This document shows positions 24,915 through 33,732 of a stretch of 64,000 bases of DNA, in pieces. A program made the position numbers and the translations under genes. The notes beneath the pieces were generated by a model. It was not told the DNA's origin. It did not search any database and saw only the letters and a program-made list of their open reading frames with translations. Position 1 is the first letter of the stretch. Every line of letters begins with the position of its first letter. Source of the stretch: Sphingomonadaceae bacterium (GTDB lineage: Bacteria > Pseudomonadota > Alphaproteobacteria > Sphingomonadales > Sphingomonadaceae); the NCBI GenBank assembly GCA_019239915.1, contig JAFAZF010000075.1, positions 24,808 through 88,807 on the forward strand. Direction: 5' to 3'.

Positions 24915-25987
24915 GGCTCGTCGTCCTCGGCCTGTCGCTGTCCTCCTCGTGGGGTAACGGCCACGCGACGACGTTTCGCGCGCTGCTCAAGGCGTTCGCG
25001 GCGCGCGGCCAAGACATCCTCTTCCTCGAGCGCGACGTGCCCTGGTATGCGACCCAGCGCGACCTCGCCGCACCCGATTATTGCGAGCTGGCCTTCTACG
25101 CGGACCTGGACGATCTCGCCCGCTGGCGCGGCACGATCGCGAGCGCTGACGCGGTGATCGTCGGCTCCTATGTGCCGGAGGGCGTTGCCGTCGCGCGGTT
25201 CGTGCAGCAGGCGGCGAGCGGCGTCACCGCCTTTTACGACATCGACACGCCGGTCACGCTGGCGAAGCTCGCGCGCGGCGATTTCGAATATCTCTCGCCG
25301 GATGTGATACCCGGCTACGACATCTACCTCTCCTTCACCGGCGGGCCGACGCTCGACCGGATCGAGCGCCGCTACGGCTCACCCGCCGCCCGGCCGCTCT
25401 ATTGCTCGGTCGATCCGGCGCTCTACGGCCCGACCGGCGCCGCGAAACGCTGGGATCTCTCCTATCTCGGCACCTACAGCGTCGATCGCCAGCCGACGCT
25501 CGAACGGCTGCTGATCGCGCCGGCGCGCGCGCTTCCGGAGCGTCGCTTCGTCGTTGCCGGGCCGCAATATCCGGATGGGATCGACTGGCCGGCGAACGTC
25601 GAGCGGATCGAGCATTTGCCGCCCGCCGATCATGCCGCCTTCTATTCCGCCTCGCGCTTCACGCTGAACGTCACCCGCGCCGACATGATCGCCGCCGGCT
25701 GGTCGCCGTCCGTGCGCCTCTTCGAGGCGGCAGCGTGCGCGACGCCGATCATTTCGGACGTTTGGGACGGGATCGACAGCCTGTTCGTGCCCGAGCTCCA
25801 GATCCTGCTTGCCGCCGATGGCGTCGACGTGATCGAGGCGTTGGGCCGTGGCGACGCCGACGATATCGGCGCAGCCGCCCGCGCCCGCGTGCTCGCCGCG
25901 CACACCGCTGCGCACCGCGCCGCCGAACTCGAGGCGCATCTCGCCGAAGCGGCGGCGACACGGCCCGCCGCGCTTGCGTTCGCCTGA
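24911..25987 (+). CDS. CgeB-type glycosyltransferase, copy 3
   Basis: The third paralogue (358 aa) opens GLSLSSSWGNGHATTFRALL and carries LSYLGTYSVDRQPTLERLL, then RLFEAAACATPIISDVWDG. It also has FYDIDTPVTLAKLARGDFEY in the middle, a feature of one CgeB subgroup. It is the last gene of the six-gene operon; a 56-bp gap follows before the helicase gene. Three copies in a row suggest successive addition of sugars or different acceptors. Confidence 0.87.
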   Translation: MRLVVLGLSLSSSWGNGHATTFRALLKAFAARGQDILFLERDVPWYATQRDLAAPDYCELAFYADLDDLARWRGTIASADAVIVGSYVPEGVAVARFVQQAASGVTAFYDIDTPVTLAKLARGDFEYLSPDVIPGYDIYLSFTGGPTLDRIERRYGSPAARPLYCSVDPALYGPTGAAKRWDLSYLGTYSVDRQPTLERLLIAPARALPERRFVVAGPQYPDGIDWPANVERIEHLPPADHAAFYSASRFTLNVTRADMIAAGWSPSVRLFEAAACATPIISDVWDGIDSLFVPELQILLAADGVDVIEALGRGDADDIGAAARARVLAAHTAAHRAAELEAHLAEAAATRPAALAFA

Positions 25988-26043
25988 AGCGCGCGAGCCG
26001 CGTCTTGTAACTGGCGCGCGATCGGACCATCTCCGCGATCCTC

Positions 26044-27756
26044 ATGTTCAGTGACACACTTCCAGCGGCGCTCGCCGAAGCGCTGACCGCACGCGGCTAT
26101 CCGGCGCTGACACCCGTCCAGGATTCGGTCATCCAAGAGGAGGCGCGCGGGCACGATCTGGTCGTCTCGGCGCAGACCGGCTCGGGCAAGACGGTGGCCT
26201 TCGGCCTCGGCATGGCCGAGCAGCTCTTTACGGACGGCCAGCTGCCTCCACCGGCGCTGCCGCTGGCACTCATCATCGCGCCGACGCGCGAGCTGGCGCT
26301 GCAGGTCAGCCGCGAGCTTGGCTGGCTCTATGGCACCGCGGCGGCGCGGATCACCACCTGCGTCGGCGGGATGGACGCCGCGCGCGAGCGGCGTGCGCTG
26401 TCGCATGGAACGCATATCGTCGTCGGCACGCCCGGGCGGCTGCGCGACCATCTCGAGCGGGGCGCGCTCGATCTCTCGGGACTGCGCGTCGCGGTGCTCG
26501 ACGAGGCCGACGAGATGCTCGACATGGGCTTCCGCGAGGATCTCGAGGAAATTCTCGATGCGACGCCGGCCGAGCGCCGAACCTTGCTGTTCTCCGCCAC
26601 CATGCCGAAGCCGATCGTCGCGCTCGCCAAACGCTATCAGCGCGACGCGGTCCGGATATCGACCGTGGGCGAGGAACGCGGCCATGGCGACATCGCCTAT
26701 CAGGCGGTGCTCGTCTCCCCGTCCGACATCGAGGCCGCCGCGATCAACTTGCTGCGCCTGCACGATGCCGAGACGGCGATGCTGTTCTGTGCGACGCGGG
26801 ACAATGTCCGCCATCTCCACGCCAGCCTGGTCGAGCGCGGTTTCGCGGCGGTGGCGCTTTCGGGCGAGCACAGCCAGAACGAGCGCAATGCCGCGTTGCA
26901 GGCGCTGCGCGACGGCCGCGCCAAGGTCTGCGTCGCGACGGACGTCGCCGCGCGCGGCATCGACCTGCCGACGCTCGGGCTGGTTATCCATGTCGAGCTG
27001 CCGCGCGACGCCGAGACGCTGCAGCACCGTTCGGGCCGGACCGGACGCGCCGGCAAGAAAGGCGTCGCGGTGCTGATCGTGCCCTATCCGCGCAAGCGGC
27101 GGATCGAGGCGATGCTGCGCGACGCGCGGATCCGCGCCGAGTGGATCGAGGCGCCGACTCCCGCCGCGATCCACGCACGCGATCGCGAGCGGATGCTTGG
27201 CGCGCTGCTCGCGCCCACCGACTATGAGGAGGATGATCTCGCGCTCGGCCGCGAGCTGCTCGCAGGCAAAAGCGCGGAGGAGATCGCCGCCGCGCTCGTT
27301 CGCGCCCACCGGATCGCGCTGCCCGCTCCCGAAGAGCTCATCGAGGCAACGCCGGAGGCGCGACGCACCGCCCAGCAAGAGCGGCACCGCGCCGGATTCG
27401 ACGATATCGTCTGGTTCCGCCTCAACGTCGGCCGCCGCCACAATGCCGATCCGCGCTGGATCCTGCCGTTGCTCTGCCGCCGCGGCCACATCACCAAGCA
27501 GGAGGTCGGCGCGATCCGCATCGCGCCGAACGAGACGCTGTTCCAGGTGCCGCGCGCGATCGCCGACCGCTTCGCCGGCGCGGTCGCGCGCAGCGCGGGG
27601 AGCGACGATGGCGACGTCCGCATCGAACGGGCGGAGCGCGGACCCGAGCACGCACCACAGCGCCCAGGTCCGGCCGGCGCCGCTGCGGAGCGCCGCCCGC
27701 CGTCGAGCCGCCCACGCTCGAGCCGACCACCGGCGCGGAACGCCAGGCGCTCGTGA
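26044..27756 (+). CDS. DEAD-box RNA helicase (DbpA/CsdA-like)
   Basis: This ATP-dependent RNA helicase shows every core motif: AQTGSGKT (I), PTRELALQ (Ia), GTPGRL (Ib), VLDEADEML (II), SATMP (III), ATDVAARGID (V) and HRSGRTGRAG (VI). The C-terminal part from about residue 470 has WFRLNVGRRHNADPRWILPL, the DbpA-type RNA-binding domain. A basic, Pro/Arg-rich tail (residues about 535-570) follows. It may act in ribosome assembly or cold adaptation. Its stop overlaps the next GTG by 4 nt. Confidence 0.94.
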   Translation: MFSDTLPAALAEALTARGYPALTPVQDSVIQEEARGHDLVVSAQTGSGKTVAFGLGMAEQLFTDGQLPPPALPLALIIAPTRELALQVSRELGWLYGTAAARITTCVGGMDAARERRALSHGTHIVVGTPGRLRDHLERGALDLSGLRVAVLDEADEMLDMGFREDLEEILDATPAERRTLLFSATMPKPIVALAKRYQRDAVRISTVGEERGHGDIAYQAVLVSPSDIEAAAINLLRLHDAETAMLFCATRDNVRHLHASLVERGFAAVALSGEHSQNERNAALQALRDGRAKVCVATDVAARGIDLPTLGLVIHVELPRDAETLQHRSGRTGRAGKKGVAVLIVPYPRKRRIEAMLRDARIRAEWIEAPTPAAIHARDRERMLGALLAPTDYEEDDLALGRELLAGKSAEEIAAALVRAHRIALPAPEELIEATPEARRTAQQERHRAGFDDIVWFRLNVGRRHNADPRWILPLLCRRGHITKQEVGAIRIAPNETLFQVPRAIADRFAGAVARSAGSDDGDVRIERAERGPEHAPQRPGPAGAAAERRPPSSRPRSSRPPARNARRS

Positions 27757-28208
27757 CGGTTCGCGTCCTGGTCGATGCCGACGCCTGCCCGGTCAAGGAA
27801 GAGATCTACCGCGTCGCACTCCGCCATGAGGTGCCGGTGACGATCGTGAGCAATGCGCCGTTCCGCATCCCGGCCCACTCGCTGCTGACACGCGTCGTCG
27901 TCGCCGACACGTTCGATGCCGCCGACGATTGGATCGCCGACCGTGCCGACCCGAGCGCGGTGGTGATCACCGCCGACATCCTGCTCGCCGAGCGCTGCCT
28001 CAAGGCCGGCGCGACGGTGCTCGCGCCCACCGGGAAGCCGTTCACCGGCAGCTCGATCGGCGCGGCCATCGCCACGCGCGCGATCATGGCGGATCTGCGC
28101 GCGGGCGGCGAACAGATCGGCGGCCCCGCCCCCTTTGCCAAGACGGATCGATCACGCTTCCTGCAGGCGCTCGATACCGCGCTCGTGCGGCTGAAACGGA
28201 CCTGCTAG
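27753..28208 (+). CDS. YaiI/YqxD family protein (DUF188)
   Basis: The 151-residue protein begins VRVLVDADACPVKEEIYRVA and continues VITADILLAERCLKAGATVLAP and FTGSSIGAAIATRAIM, the defining stretches of the PIN-like DUF188 family. No activity is established for it. GTG 27753 overlaps the helicase stop, so the two are co-translated. Confidence 0.93.
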   Translation: MTVRVLVDADACPVKEEIYRVALRHEVPVTIVSNAPFRIPAHSLLTRVVVADTFDAADDWIADRADPSAVVITADILLAERCLKAGATVLAPTGKPFTGSSIGAAIATRAIMADLRAGGEQIGGPAPFAKTDRSRFLQALDTALVRLKRTC

Positions 28209-28217
28209 ACGGGCGGC

Positions 28218-28397
28218 ATGGCCGAACGCTTCGAACGACATCGCCAGCCGTGGCGCCCCGACGAGCTCCAGAAGCTCCACACTCTCGCCAAGAAGGGCAT
28301 GGCGCTGAAAGCGATCGCCAAGGCGCTCACCCGCAGCGAGGAATCGGTGAAGGAACGCGCGAAGCTCGACGGCCTGTCGATCGCCAAGCTGCACTGA
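28218..28397 (+). CDS. Small helix-turn-helix-like protein (59 aa)
   Basis: An ATG 10 bp after the previous stop opens a 59-codon frame. The product is basic and helical, with PWRPDELQKLHTLAKKGMAL, then KAIAKALTRSEESVKERAKL. This looks like a SANT/Myb-type or sigma-like helix-turn-helix as found in many short alphaproteobacterial proteins. The ribosome binding site is weak. The codon pattern and amphipathic layout make it a real gene in my view, probably binding DNA or RNA. Confidence 0.7.
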   Translation: MAERFERHRQPWRPDELQKLHTLAKKGMALKAIAKALTRSEESVKERAKLDGLSIAKLH

Positions 28398-28422
28398 TGG
28401 GCGTCGCCGCGACCAAACAGGC

Positions 28423-29145
28423 CTAACGGCCAAGGTCCGCAAAGCTCGCGTCGAGAAACGCGAGTGCCGCCGACCAGGAGACCGCATCCGCGACCGGATC
28501 GTAGCGCATGCGCGGATCGTCGAGCGCGTCGACGTCGGCGTTGGTGAAGCTGTGCCAGGCGCGCCCATGCGTCAGGAGATGCCAGTCGGCACCGGCCTGC
28601 CGCATCTCCTGCTCGAACGTGCTCACGTCCCCGGGCGGCACGAGCGGGTCCATCGCGCCGGTCGAGGCGAGAATCGGCGTCCGGATTTCACCGGCACCGG
28701 CGCCCCGCGGGCTGGTCAGGATGCCGTGGAAGCTCAAGACGGCGGCCGCCGGCGCACCGGCCCGGGCGAGCTCGAGCACCGCGAAGCCGCCGAAGCAATA
28801 GCCGATCGCCGCTACCCGCGCGGGCGGCAGCCCGGTTTCGACAGAAAGGGCGTCGAAGGCGGCGCCGACCCTCGCGCGGATCAGAGTCGCATCGTTCCGG
28901 AAGCGGGCGATCGCGGGCGGGATCTCGTCCGGTTCCAGCACCCTGCCGCCGCCGTGCATGTCCGCGGCCGCCGCGACATAGCCCCGCTCCGCCAGCAGCA
29001 CGCAGCGCCGGCGGACGTTCGCGCCGATGCCATCGGCTTCGTGGACGACCAGAACGGCGCGGCCGTTCGGCGGTCCATCGGGCTCATACAGCTCACCGAC
29101 CAGCTCGATCGCGCCATCGGCGTACATCCAGCGGCGCCCGGTCAT
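28423..29145 (-). CDS. Dienelactone hydrolase family protein
   Basis: The alpha/beta hydrolase fold (240 aa) has the dienelactone-hydrolase-type nucleophile elbow GYCFGG with Cys (about residues 115-120), the acid in STGAMDPLVP and the catalytic His in THGRAWHSFTN. Such enzymes open enol-lactones or act on small esters; the physiological substrate is unknown. It is convergent with the preceding small gene. Confidence 0.9.
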   Translation of the reverse strand: MTGRRWMYADGAIELVGELYEPDGPPNGRAVLVVHEADGIGANVRRRCVLLAERGYVAAAADMHGGGRVLEPDEIPPAIARFRNDATLIRARVGAAFDALSVETGLPPARVAAIGYCFGGFAVLELARAGAPAAAVLSFHGILTSPRGAGAGEIRTPILASTGAMDPLVPPGDVSTFEQEMRQAGADWHLLTHGRAWHSFTNADVDALDDPRMRYDPVADAVSWSAALAFLDASFADLGR

Positions 29146-29466
29146 TCACCCCTCCTCCGCCATTCGTCGGCTGAACAACGCGCGACCGGCCATGCAGTCG
29201 CTCCGCGCTGGTGAGCCGCTTGAGACATCACGGAAAAGACGTTCCATTCACCGTCTTGACCTGCGTAAGCATCCGGAACCTTGCGCCTCCGTCGCCATTC
29301 TGAAGTCTTCCACGAGGAGGTCTCGACGGCGCAGAAGGGCGCGCGCGGTGACCACGAAGGGTGGCGAGGAAGGCTCCGGCATGAATTCAACGGCACCGGT
29401 GGCAAGGGCGGCGGCGGCCGGTCCGGTGGAAGCAAGAGCTGCGGCTTCCATCACTGAGCGGCGATC
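29146..29466. other. Intergenic region beside the inversion junction, no gene recognised
   Basis: This 321-bp gap lies between the hydrolase start and the MBL gene fragment. Several frames stay open but none gives a family-like protein or a good ribosome binding site. It may hold the former promoter of the disrupted MBL gene, and possibly decayed coding sequence. Confidence 0.4.
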
Positions 29467-29513
29467 ATGCGCATCCACCATCTGAACTGCGGCACCGACT
29501 GCCCCTTCGGTGC
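29467..29513 (+). pseudogene. N-terminal piece of an MBL-fold hydrolase gene (inversion left end)
   Basis: ATG 29467 opens MRIHHLNCGTDCPFG, the characteristic start of a metallo-beta-lactamase-fold hydrolase. The likeness ends at the TGC at 29511-29513, where GNAT sequence takes over. The rest of this MBL gene is on the minus strand from 42706 leftward. Joined at the TGC, the reading frame runs on unbroken into RRLVYHCLLIETD. This is one half of a gene cut by an inversion. Confidence 0.8.
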
Positions 29514-29835
29514 GACGGGTTCGGGATGTTCGTCGTCGAGCATGATGGCGCCCGGGTCGGTTTGTGCGGGCTGGTCCGGCGGGCGGGGCTCGAGGCGCCG
29601 ATCTCGGCTTCGCGTTCCTCGAGGCGCAGGTCCGCCGCGGCTCTGGCCTCAAGGTGTCGACGGCAATGATCCTGTGGGTGCGCGAAGCTGCGGGATTGAG
29701 CCGGCTGCTGGCGATCAGCACGTTGGACAACGCAGCTTCGATCGCATTGCTAGCTCGGCCAGGCTTCCGCGAAACCGGCGTCATCCGCTTGCCGAGCCAT
29801 GCCGATTTGAGCCGCCTGTTCGAGCTGATCCTCGG
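29514..29835 (+). pseudogene. C-terminal piece of a GNAT acetyltransferase gene (inversion left end)
   Basis: From about 29519 the sequence reads GFGMFVVEHDGARVGLCGLV in one frame, then, after a frameshift near 29600, DLGFAFLEA and LSRLLAISTLDNAASIALLA, RPGFRETGVI and SRLFEL. These are the acetyl-CoA-binding part and final strands of a GNAT of the ribosomal-protein acetyltransferase type. Its first part is on the minus strand at 42707-42904. At least one internal frameshift shows decay. Confidence 0.8.
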
Positions 29836-29908
29836 TCGTCATACCGGCGAGAGCCGGTATCCTGCTCCGGCGGTCGCTGATCTGGATCCCGGCCTTCGCC
29901 GGGGTGAC
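29836..29908. repeat. Paired palindromic repeat, family B
   Basis: CATACCGGCGAGAGCCGGTAT and, in the opposite sense, ATCCCGGCCTTCGCCGGGGT form two hairpins about 30 bp apart. They sit between the GNAT remnant and ilvD. Paired hairpins like these are typical of REP-type elements in sphingomonads. Confidence 0.75.
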
Positions 29909-29958
29909 GGGAAGAGCCGATCGGAGTAGGAGCGCCGCAACCCGAAGGACTTGACCTC

Positions 29959-31812
29959 ATGCCCGCCTATCGCTCCCGCACCACCACCCATGGCCGCAAC
30001 ATGGCCGGCGCGCGCGGACTGTGGCGCGCGACGGGAATGAAGGACGAGGATTTCGGCAAGCCGATCATCGCGGTCGCGAACAGTTTCACCCAGTTCGTGC
30101 CCGGCCACGTCCACCTTAAGGATATCGGCCAGCTGGTGGCGCGCGAGATCGAGGCGGCGGGCGGCGTAGCCAAGGAATTCAACACGATCGCGGTCGATGA
30201 CGGCATCGCCATGGGCCATGGCGGCATGCTCTATTCGCTGCCGAGCCGCGAGCTGATCGCCGACAGCGTCGAATTTATGGTCAACGCACACTGCGCCGAT
30301 GCGGTCGTCTGCATCTCCAATTGCGACAAGATCACGCCGGGCATGCTCCTCGCCGCGCTCAGGCTCAACATCCCGGCGGTCTTCGTCTCGGGCGGGCCGA
30401 TGGAGGCCGGCAAGGTCGTGCTCAAGGGCAAGGAGGTCGCGCTCGATCTCGTCGACGCGATGGTCGCTGCGGCGGACGAGACCTATAGCGACGAGGACGT
30501 GAAGGTGATCGAGCGATCGGCCTGCCCGACCTGCGGCAGCTGCTCGGGCATGTTCACCGCGAACTCGATGAACTGCCTCACCGAGGCGCTCGGCCTGTCG
30601 CTGCCGGGCAACGGCTCGGTGCTGGCGACGCACGCCGATCGCGAGAAACTGTTCCGCGAAGCCGGGCACTTGATCGTCGATCTTGCCAAGCGCTGGTATG
30701 AGCAGGACGACGCCACCGCGCTGCCGCGCAGCATCGCCACTTTCGCCGCATTCGAGAATGCGATGAGCCTCGATATCGCGATGGGCGGTTCGACCAACAC
30801 GGTGCTCCACCTGCTCGCCGCGGCGCAGGAGGGGGGCGTCGACTTCACCATGGCGGATATCGATCGTCTCAGCCGCCGCGTGCCATGCTTGTGCAAGGTC
30901 GCGCCCGCCAAGCAGGACGTCCACATGGAGGACGTTCACCGCGCCGGCGGGATCATGGGCATCCTCGGCGAGCTCGATCGGGCGAGGCTGATCGACGCCA
31001 CGCAGCCGACCGTTCACACGCCGTCGCTCGGGCAGGCGCTCGCCCATTGGGACATCGCGCAATCGAACAGCGAGGATGTCCGCCGCTTCTTCAGGGCGGC
31101 GCCGGGCGGCGTGCCGACGCAGGTCGCGTTCAGCCAGTCGGCGCGCTGGGAGGATGTCGATGCCGATCGCGAAGCGGGTGTCATCCGTTCCGCCGCGCAC
31201 GCCTTCAGCCAGGACGGCGGGCTCGCCGTCCTCTTCGGCAACATCGCGCCCGAAGGCTGCATCGTGAAGACCGCCGGTGTCGACGAGAGCATCCTGACCT
31301 TCCACGGCTCGGCGATCGTCTACGAGAGCCAGGATGCGGCGGTTGCCGGCATCCTCGGCAATCAGGTCAAGGAAGGCGACGTCGTTGTGATCCGCTACGA
31401 GGGGCCCAAGGGCGGCCCCGGCATGCAGGAGATGCTCTATCCGACGAGCTACCTGAAATCGAAGGGGCTGGGAAAGGCGTGCGCGCTGCTCACCGACGGC
31501 CGCTTCTCGGGTGGCACCTCGGGCCTGTCCATCGGCCACGTCTCGCCGGAAGCGGCCGAGGGCGGGCTGATCGCGTTGGTCGAGACCGGCGATCCGATCG
31601 AGATCGACATCCCGAACCGCTCGATCCGTCTCGCCGTCGACGATGCCGAACTCGCCCGCCGTCACGGCGCGATGGAAGCGAAGGGCGCGAGGGCGTGGAA
31701 GCCGCACGGCCGCAAACGCGAGGTCTCTCCGGCGTTGCGCGCCTACGCCGCGATGACGACGAACGCGGCGCGCGGCGCGGTCCGCGACGTCAGCCAGATC
31801 GAGCGCGACTGA
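29959..31812 (+). CDS. ilvD: Dihydroxy-acid dehydratase
   Basis: This iron-sulphur enzyme dehydrates 2,3-dihydroxy-isovalerate and -methylvalerate in valine, isoleucine, leucine and pantothenate synthesis. Cluster-ligand motifs are [12 protein letters not shown] and [19 protein letters not shown]. The C-terminal [19 protein letters not shown] is the family signature. Length 617 aa is standard. It shares a biosynthetic role with the leuA fragment at the window's left edge but is not linked to it in an operon. Confidence 0.98.
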   Translation: MPAYRSRTTTHGRNMAGARGLWRATGMKDEDFGKPIIAVANSFTQFVPGHVHLKDIGQLVAREIEAAGGVAKEFNTIAVDDGIAMGHGGMLYSLPSRELIADSVEFMVNAHCADAVVCISNCDKITPGMLLAALRLNIPAVFVSGGPMEAGKVVLKGKEVALDLVDAMVAAADETYSDEDVKVIERSACPTCGSCSGMFTANSMNCLTEALGLSLPGNGSVLATHADREKLFREAGHLIVDLAKRWYEQDDATALPRSIATFAAFENAMSLDIAMGGSTNTVLHLLAAAQEGGVDFTMADIDRLSRRVPCLCKVAPAKQDVHMEDVHRAGGIMGILGELDRARLIDATQPTVHTPSLGQALAHWDIAQSNSEDVRRFFRAAPGGVPTQVAFSQSARWEDVDADREAGVIRSAAHAFSQDGGLAVLFGNIAPEGCIVKTAGVDESILTFHGSAIVYESQDAAVAGILGNQVKEGDVVVIRYEGPKGGPGMQEMLYPTSYLKSKGLGKACALLTDGRFSGGTSGLSIGHVSPEAAEGGLIALVETGDPIEIDIPNRSIRLAVDDAELARRHGAMEAKGARAWKPHGRKREVSPALRAYAAMTTNAARGAVRDVSQIERD

Positions 31813-31817
31813 TCGCG

Positions 31818-32252
31818 CTAGGCTGGTTCGCGCCGAGCCACGCCCAGGCGCGGGATGTCGATCTTCGGGCAGCGGTCCATCACGACCTTGAGACAGGCAG
31901 CCTCCGCGCGCGCCGCAGCCGCCTCGTTGATGACGCCGAGTTGCATCCACACCGCCTTGGCGCCGACCGCGATCGCCTCATCCACCGCCGCGCCGGCGGC
32001 TTCCGGGCGGCGGAAGATGTCGACGAGATCGATCGGCTCGCCGATCTGCGCGAGATCCCGCCAGACATATTCGCCGTGAACATGCTCGCCGGTGATCTGC
32101 GGATTGACTGGCAGCACGCGGTAGCCGTGGCGCTGCAGGAAGGCCATCACGCCGTAGCTCGCACGATCGGGGCGATCCGAAGCGCCGACCATCGCGATCG
32201 TGTGTGTCTCCTCAAGCAGCGTCTTGATCGCGGCGGGATCAGTGAGCGGCAT
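31818..32252 (-). CDS. CoA-binding domain protein (YccU-like)
   Basis: The 144-residue single-domain Rossmann protein has TIAMVGASDRPDRASYGVM near the N terminus, YRVLPVNPQI, and VWMQLGVINEAAAARAEAA, the pattern of the YccU/CoA_binding_2 family. The function is unknown. It converges on ilvD with only 5 bp between the stops. Confidence 0.9.
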   Translation of the reverse strand: MPLTDPAAIKTLLEETHTIAMVGASDRPDRASYGVMAFLQRHGYRVLPVNPQITGEHVHGEYVWRDLAQIGEPIDLVDIFRRPEAAGAAVDEAIAVGAKAVWMQLGVINEAAAARAEAACLKVVMDRCPKIDIPRLGVARREPA

Positions 32253-32311
32253 GGATGGGTCCTCCTCGGGGGAACAACCTCCGGAACACGCGCTAGTTCA
32301 CTTCCAGCTCA

Positions 32312-32399
32312 TTCGAGCAGTTTCGAGCTTGTCGAGAAGCGTCGGTCGAGATCCGGCCACGTCCCTTGCCTTCTCGACTTCGTTCCCGACAGGGTCGAA
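32312..32399. repeat. Paired palindromic repeat, family A variant
   Basis: TTCGAGCTTGTCGAGAAGCG and the inverted arm CTTCTCGACTTCG...GTCGAAC occupy the gap between the CoA-binding gene and mrp. It belongs with the similar element at 42911-43028. The rest of this 257-bp gap shows no gene. Confidence 0.65.
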
Positions 32400-32509
32400 C
32401 CCGCTCCAAGCGACCGTATAAGGTTGGTTGCGGAATAAGGATGGTCGCGGAGCTGCGCTTGGTTGGGATCGTGCCCCCTGAAGCCCAACCTTACGCCAAC
32501 CAAAGTCTG

Positions 32510-33523
32510 TCAGGCGGCCGGCGCCGCCGTTTCGTTGCGGTCGAGCCAGTCGCGTACGCCGCGCGCCAGTGCGAGGAACGGGGCAGCGGGCTCGCCGTCC
32601 ATCGCGGCGGGCGGGTGGCCGAGATCGGAGGCGCGGCGGATGGCAACATCGAGGGGAACGCGGCCGAGGAAAGGCACGCCCATCGATCGCGCCGCCGCCT
32701 CGGCGCCGCCGATGCCGAACGGATCGGAGACCTCGCCGCAATGCGGGCATTCATAGCCCGCCATGTTTTCGATGATGCCGACGATCGGCACGGTCGATTG
32801 GTTGAACAAGTCGATCGCGCGGGTCGCGTCCATCAGCGCCAGGTCCTGCGGCGTCGAGACGATGATCGCGCCGGCCGGCTTGTGCTTGGAGATCATCGAA
32901 AGCTGAACGTCGCCGGTGCCGGGAGGCAGGTCGACGATCAGGATCTCGGCCTCGCCCCAATCGGCATCGAGCAGCTGCCCGAGCGCATTGCCCGCCATCG
33001 GCCCCCGCCATGCGATCGCCTGGCCGGGCTGGACGAGCATCCCCATCGAGAGCAGCGGCACGCCATAGGCCGTCGCGACCGGCAGCAGCTTCTGGCCCTC
33101 CGCCTGCGGGCGCGTGCCCTCCGCGCTCATCAGCCGCGGCTGGGAGGGGCCGTAGATGTCGGCGTCGACGAGGCCGACCTTGAGGCCCGAGCGGGCAAGC
33201 GCGATCGCGAGGTTCGCGGAGAGCGTCGATTTGCCGACGCCGCCCTTGCCGCTGCCGACCGCGACGATCCGTCGGGTCGTCTTCTGCGAGGTGAGCAGCA
33301 CGCGCGTAGAGGCGACGCCCTCGACCGCCATCAGCGCTTCCTTCACCGCCTCTTCGAGCGGCGCATGGCGCGCGGTCGGTACGCCCGAGACGTCGACAAT
33401 GACGCGCGCGACGCCGCCGACCAGCCGCGGCGCCGCGGCGCGGCCGCTATCGACGAGTCCGCGCCCCCCGATCGGATCGAGCACGCGGTTGACGGCATCG
33501 CGGAGCGCTTGATCGGTGTCCAT
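32510..33523 (-). CDS. mrp: Mrp/ApbC family iron-sulphur carrier ATPase
   Basis: This P-loop protein (337 aa) is thought to deliver [4Fe-4S] clusters to apo-enzymes. It has an N-terminal DUF59-like part, the deviant Walker A GSGKGGVGKSTLSANLA, DADIYGPSQPRL, LIVDLPPGTGDVQL (Walker B), and the cluster-binding CxxC in GYECPHCGE. The ATG at 33523 is chosen over a longer start because the upstream codons read through a palindromic repeat. Confidence 0.95.
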   Translation of the reverse strand: MDTDQALRDAVNRVLDPIGGRGLVDSGRAAAPRLVGGVARVIVDVSGVPTARHAPLEEAVKEALMAVEGVASTRVLLTSQKTTRRIVAVGSGKGGVGKSTLSANLAIALARSGLKVGLVDADIYGPSQPRLMSAEGTRPQAEGQKLLPVATAYGVPLLSMGMLVQPGQAIAWRGPMAGNALGQLLDADWGEAEILIVDLPPGTGDVQLSMISKHKPAGAIIVSTPQDLALMDATRAIDLFNQSTVPIVGIIENMAGYECPHCGEVSDPFGIGGAEAAARSMGVPFLGRVPLDVAIRRASDLGHPPAAMDGEPAAPFLALARGVRDWLDRNETAAPAA

Positions 33524-33560
33524 GGCAGGGGCCTTTAGCTTCTGACCGGCAGATGCAAAC

Positions 33561-33637
33561 CCCTGTTCGCCCTGAGCGTAGTCGAAGGGCACGCACCGGC
33601 AGTTGCTGTGCTTCGCCTGCGCTCAGCACGAACGGGG
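33561..33637. repeat. Paired palindromic repeat, family A
   Basis: CCCTGTTCGCCCTGAGCGTA plus GTCGAAGGGC is answered by CTTCGCCTGCGCTCAGCACG plus AACGGGG, giving two nested hairpins and an overall inverted repeat of about 77 bp. It lies upstream of mrp and before hflK. Confidence 0.8.
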
Positions 33638-33732
33638 TTCCGCGCAAGGGGGACTCTCGCATCGGACCCCTCTGTTTTTCCGTTCGCCCCATCCTATAAT
33701 GGCCGCATGGACGTGGAAGACAGGCGGTCGCC

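Noticed and set aside
25642..27651. A 669-codon minus-strand frame opposite the helicase
   Set aside because: Composition is that of a shadow (Arg/Ala/Asp-rich), it spans two unrelated plus-strand genes and the plus strand shows every DEAD-box motif.
29248..29784. Minus-strand frame across the left inversion junction
   Set aside because: It has no family likeness or ribosome binding site and lies opposite recognisable MBL and GNAT fragments.
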